DNA of 16,002 nt from an uncultured Chloroflexota bacterium (GTDB lineage: Bacteria; Chloroflexota; Anaerolineae; Aggregatilineales; Phototrophicaceae): assembly GCA_937927665.1 (NCBI GenBank), contig CALBRY010000313.1, positions 1 through 16,002 on the forward strand. Direction: 5' to 3'. Each line of letters begins with the position of its first letter. Positions within the stretch are counted from its first letter, which is position 1. Position numbers and translations under genes: made by a program. The notes under the pieces were generated by a model. That model worked only from the letters and a program-made list of their open reading frames with translations. It made no database searches and was not told where the DNA came from. This document shows positions 14,440-16,002 of this stretch, one piece after another.

Positions 14440-14928
14440 ATGACTCTACGCTACCTGACCCTTTCAGAACTGATTTACATCAACGGGCGTGTGTTGGATA
14501 ACGAGAAGATCGCAACCGGTAAACAGAAGGTGCGCGATATTTCGCTGTTAGAAGCCGCCGCACTGCGTCCGTCCTCCAGCGCCTTTGGTGAGGATGCCTA
14601 TCCTACACTGCGCGAAAAAGCGGCGGCGCTGGTTCACTCGATTGCGCGTAATCACCCGTTCACCGATGGCAATAAGCGCACCGCCGCTGTTGCCGCTGTG
14701 TTTATGTTCGCCGTCAATGGTGAGCGCATCGTCTGGGATCAAGCCGACGCGCTGAACGTCATCATACGTGTGGCAGAAAACGGCTGGACGGTCGATCAAC
14801 TGGCGGCATGGTTTCCGATATCCTCAGATCAAGCGCGGCATGACCCCGACGAAGCCCTTGACCGCGCCGCGATTGAAACGATCCTACGCGAACAACGGTG
14901 GCTTCTCGATGAACTCAACAAACGATAG
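14440..14928 (+). CDS. Doc-type Fic-domain protein 1 (death-on-curing family) with C-terminal extension
   Basis: The product has 162 residues. The Fic core is intact: YLTLSELIYIN at the start, ALRPSSSAFGEDAYPTLREKA in the middle, and the active-site loop H72-PFTDGNKRT-81. The GNK form (lysine where AMPylating Fic enzymes have GNG) is the Doc type. In phage P1, Doc phosphorylates EF-Tu and stops translation, so a kinase-like toxin activity is possible but not shown. After the core (ending near AAWF at 124-127) an extra charged helix of about 30 residues carries T147-I-L-R-E151-Q, similar to the (S/T)xxxE(G/N) inhibitory motif of autoinhibited Fic proteins except for the last residue. No ribosome-binding site precedes the ATG. 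The 3' end overlaps the next Doc gene by 20 nt. No Phd-like antitoxin gene is adjacent. Confidence 0.88.
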   Translation: MTLRYLTLSELIYINGRVLDNEKIATGKQKVRDISLLEAAALRPSSSAFGEDAYPTLREKAAALVHSIARNHPFTDGNKRTAAVAAVFMFAVNGERIVWDQADALNVIIRVAENGWTVDQLAAWFPISSDQARHDPDEALDRAAIETILREQRWLLDELNKR

Positions 14929-15307
14929 CAATCTCCCGCTTGAGTATCTCACCGCCCATGATGTGATCAACATCAATGATCAGATCACGGGCGATGTTAT
15001 GATCCGCGATCTGCATCTCCTCCATTCCGCGCTGCGCCGCCCATTTTTGATGCTCTTCGGAGAAGAACAGTTTCCCACCGTGATCGACAAAGCAGCGGCA
15101 TATTTCGAGTCGCTTGCCTATCATCATCTATTTGTTGATGGCAACAAGCGCACTGCCATTCAAGCCGTCGAGTTATTCCTCACGCGCAACAGCCTGAAAT
15201 TCCACTACGATCCGAACCGCGACTCTGATTTTGTGCTGGAAGTCGCACAGGGAGCGCACGATCACGCCGCGATCGCTGCATGGATCGCCGCGCACATCAC
15301 CCCCTGA
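14909..15307 (+). CDS. Doc-type Fic-domain protein 2 (death-on-curing family)
   Basis: The product has 132 residues, the usual Doc length. It is homologous to the gene before it: YLTAHDVININDQITG, DLHLLHSALRRPFLMLFGEE, FPTVIDKAA and the loop H73-LFVDGNKRT-82, again with the Doc-type GNK. The first residue after the catalytic His is Leu rather than Pro, as also varies among Doc proteins. The frame is open upstream to 14768, but that part is the other-frame shadow of Doc 1. ATG 14909 gives the family-typical N-terminus and has GGTGG 7 nt upstream. The 20-nt overlap with Doc 1 implies coupled translation. It has neither the C-terminal extension of Doc 1 nor an (S/T)xxxE(G/N) motif that I can find. 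Confidence 0.88.
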   Translation: MNSTNDSNLPLEYLTAHDVININDQITGDVMIRDLHLLHSALRRPFLMLFGEEQFPTVIDKAAAYFESLAYHHLFVDGNKRTAIQAVELFLTRNSLKFHYDPNRDSDFVLEVAQGAHDHAAIAAWIAAHITP

Positions 15308-15339
15308 CGCCGTTTTTCACGCTTTACAACACTGCTTCA

Positions 15340-15360
15340 GCACAAATTTTCAACTTGTGC
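15340..15360. repeat. Inverted repeat between Doc 2 and the secreted-protein gene
   Basis: GCACAA (15340-15345) and TTGTGC (15355-15360) are perfect inverted copies with a 9-nt spacer. They lie in the 99-bp gap before the secreted-protein gene. There is no T run to make a terminator, so an operator or a chance match is possible. Confidence 0.3.
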
Positions 15361-15406
15361 AAAATTAAGTCATAGGCTCAATTAAAACGCTGAAGGGCAT
15401 ACATCA

Positions 15407-16002
15407 ATGCGTGCGATTTTGTTCCGAATTACGATTCTCCTGTTGTTCGTGCTCGTCCCATTTATGGGATATGCCCAGTCGAGCGACGATTGGTTCATCG
15501 CGTTTTATCAGCCAGCGGTGAACGATCCGAACGGAACCGAGATCGTGATTTTCACGCGGCATGGTATGGAACCGGACACGATTCAAATCCCCGACTTGCT
15601 TTATGAACAGCTTGACAGCTACGATGAGTACGCCTCATATTCCCTCGATTTGTCACCGGATCGCAAAACGTTGGTGATCACGTACTACATCGGTGAGGAC
15701 TTGGTCACCCGCGAAGAAACTTATATTCTGCCGCTAAACGACCCTGCAAACACCACCTTGATCGCGGTTGAACGAACCGCCGATTTCCAAACCTTCGGGG
15801 ATTTCCGTCCTGATTCGGCGCAGTTTGTCATCGGTTACTGGAACAGCGAGACGGACAACGGCGTGCGCGTCGTCAACACGACAAACGGGAGCATCTTGTT
15901 TGAGCTGACGCTTGATGATTTCAATGCCGCCATCCCCGCAGCCGATCGGCGCGATTGGTTTGTGTCACGGGATTGGACAGCAGAAGGAATCTTCTTACTC
16001 CC
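15407..16002 (+). CDS. Secreted protein with PD40/WD40-like beta-propeller motifs, partial
   Basis: The frame is open from ATG 15407 to the right edge (198 codons plus two bases), so the C-terminal part is missing. Residues 1-23 are a clear signal peptide (MRAILFRITILLLFVLVPFM then GYA|Q), so the product is exported. There is no lipobox. Two repeats of the kind seen in TolB/PD40 and WD40 blades are visible: YSLDLSPDRKTLVITYY (about residues 81-97) and DFRPDSAQFVIGYW (about 130-143). This suggests a beta-propeller with several blades to the right. AAGGG (15393-15397) lies 9 nt before the ATG. It follows the Doc pair by 99 bp on the same strand but need not be functionally linked. Exact function unknown. 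Confidence 0.75.
   Translation, partial: MRAILFRITILLLFVLVPFMGYAQSSDDWFIAFYQPAVNDPNGTEIVIFTRHGMEPDTIQIPDLLYEQLDSYDEYASYSLDLSPDRKTLVITYYIGEDLVTREETYILPLNDPANTTLIAVERTADFQTFGDFRPDSAQFVIGYWNSETDNGVRVVNTTNGSILFELTLDDFNAAIPAADRRDWFVSRDWTAEGIFLL

Noticed and set aside
14768..14908. 47-residue N-terminal extension of Doc protein 2
   Set aside because: This stretch is the alternative frame of Doc protein 1; the family-typical N-terminus begins just after ATG 14909.
1..16002. CRISPR array, IS element, integrase or phage genes
   Set aside because: I found no regularly spaced repeats, transposase motifs or terminal inverted repeats. The tandem 15-bp repeat at 771-803 has only two units.

Overview
This window looks like chromosomal DNA from a free-living, probably heterotrophic bacterium of moderate GC content (mid-50s percent, judged by eye). 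My best guess is the phylum Chloroflexota (Anaerolineae-like). The guess rests on the overall mix: an L25 with the long TL5/CTC-type tail, a BirA without a DNA-binding domain, a sugar ABC cassette with no ATPase gene, membrane-anchored proteins related to MA-type peptidases, and a solitary Doc-type pair. No marker here proves the phylum. Housekeeping genes dominate. I see no phage genes, IS element, integrase or CRISPR array.

Layout. 1-698 (minus) is the 5' part of a flippase-like polytopic membrane protein that runs off the left edge. Bases 699-855 separate it from a divergently transcribed tRNA-Gly(CCC), which has a perfect consensus sigma-70 promoter and its own hairpin terminator. Ribosomal protein L25 (rplY, GTG start) follows, with a strong intrinsic terminator. 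gyrA (minus) converges on rplY. Divergent from gyrA is a penicillin-acylase-family Ntn hydrolase with an N-terminal membrane anchor. That gene converges, across a hairpin, on a three-gene minus-strand operon: birA, then a membrane-anchored protein resembling a degenerate peptidase, then a 71-residue single-pass membrane protein.

From about 9.5 kb everything is on the plus strand. A carbohydrate ABC importer (solute-binding protein plus two permeases) is followed at very short spacing by a HIT-family Ap4A phosphorylase-like protein and a thiolase (1 nt between them), so the five genes could form one transcript of about 4.8 kb ending at a hairpin near 14.4 kb. Two overlapping Doc/Fic-family genes come next, with no recognisable antitoxin gene. 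The window ends inside a secreted protein with PD40/WD40-like beta-propeller motifs.

How the parts may work together. The importer would bring in a sugar or sugar derivative but must borrow an ATPase encoded elsewhere. A hairpin that buries the ribosome-binding site of the first permease could set the usual excess of binding protein over permease. BirA would biotinylate acyl-CoA carboxylase, and the thiolase belongs to the same acyl-CoA economy, but nothing links these units by regulation. No gap without a gene exceeds 300 bases. The most unusual items are the tandem Doc-type pair, the translation-gating hairpin, Val at the quinolone-critical Ser83 position of GyrA, C55 in the tRNA T-loop, a degenerate HExxH site, and enrichment of the octamer GCGATCGC.
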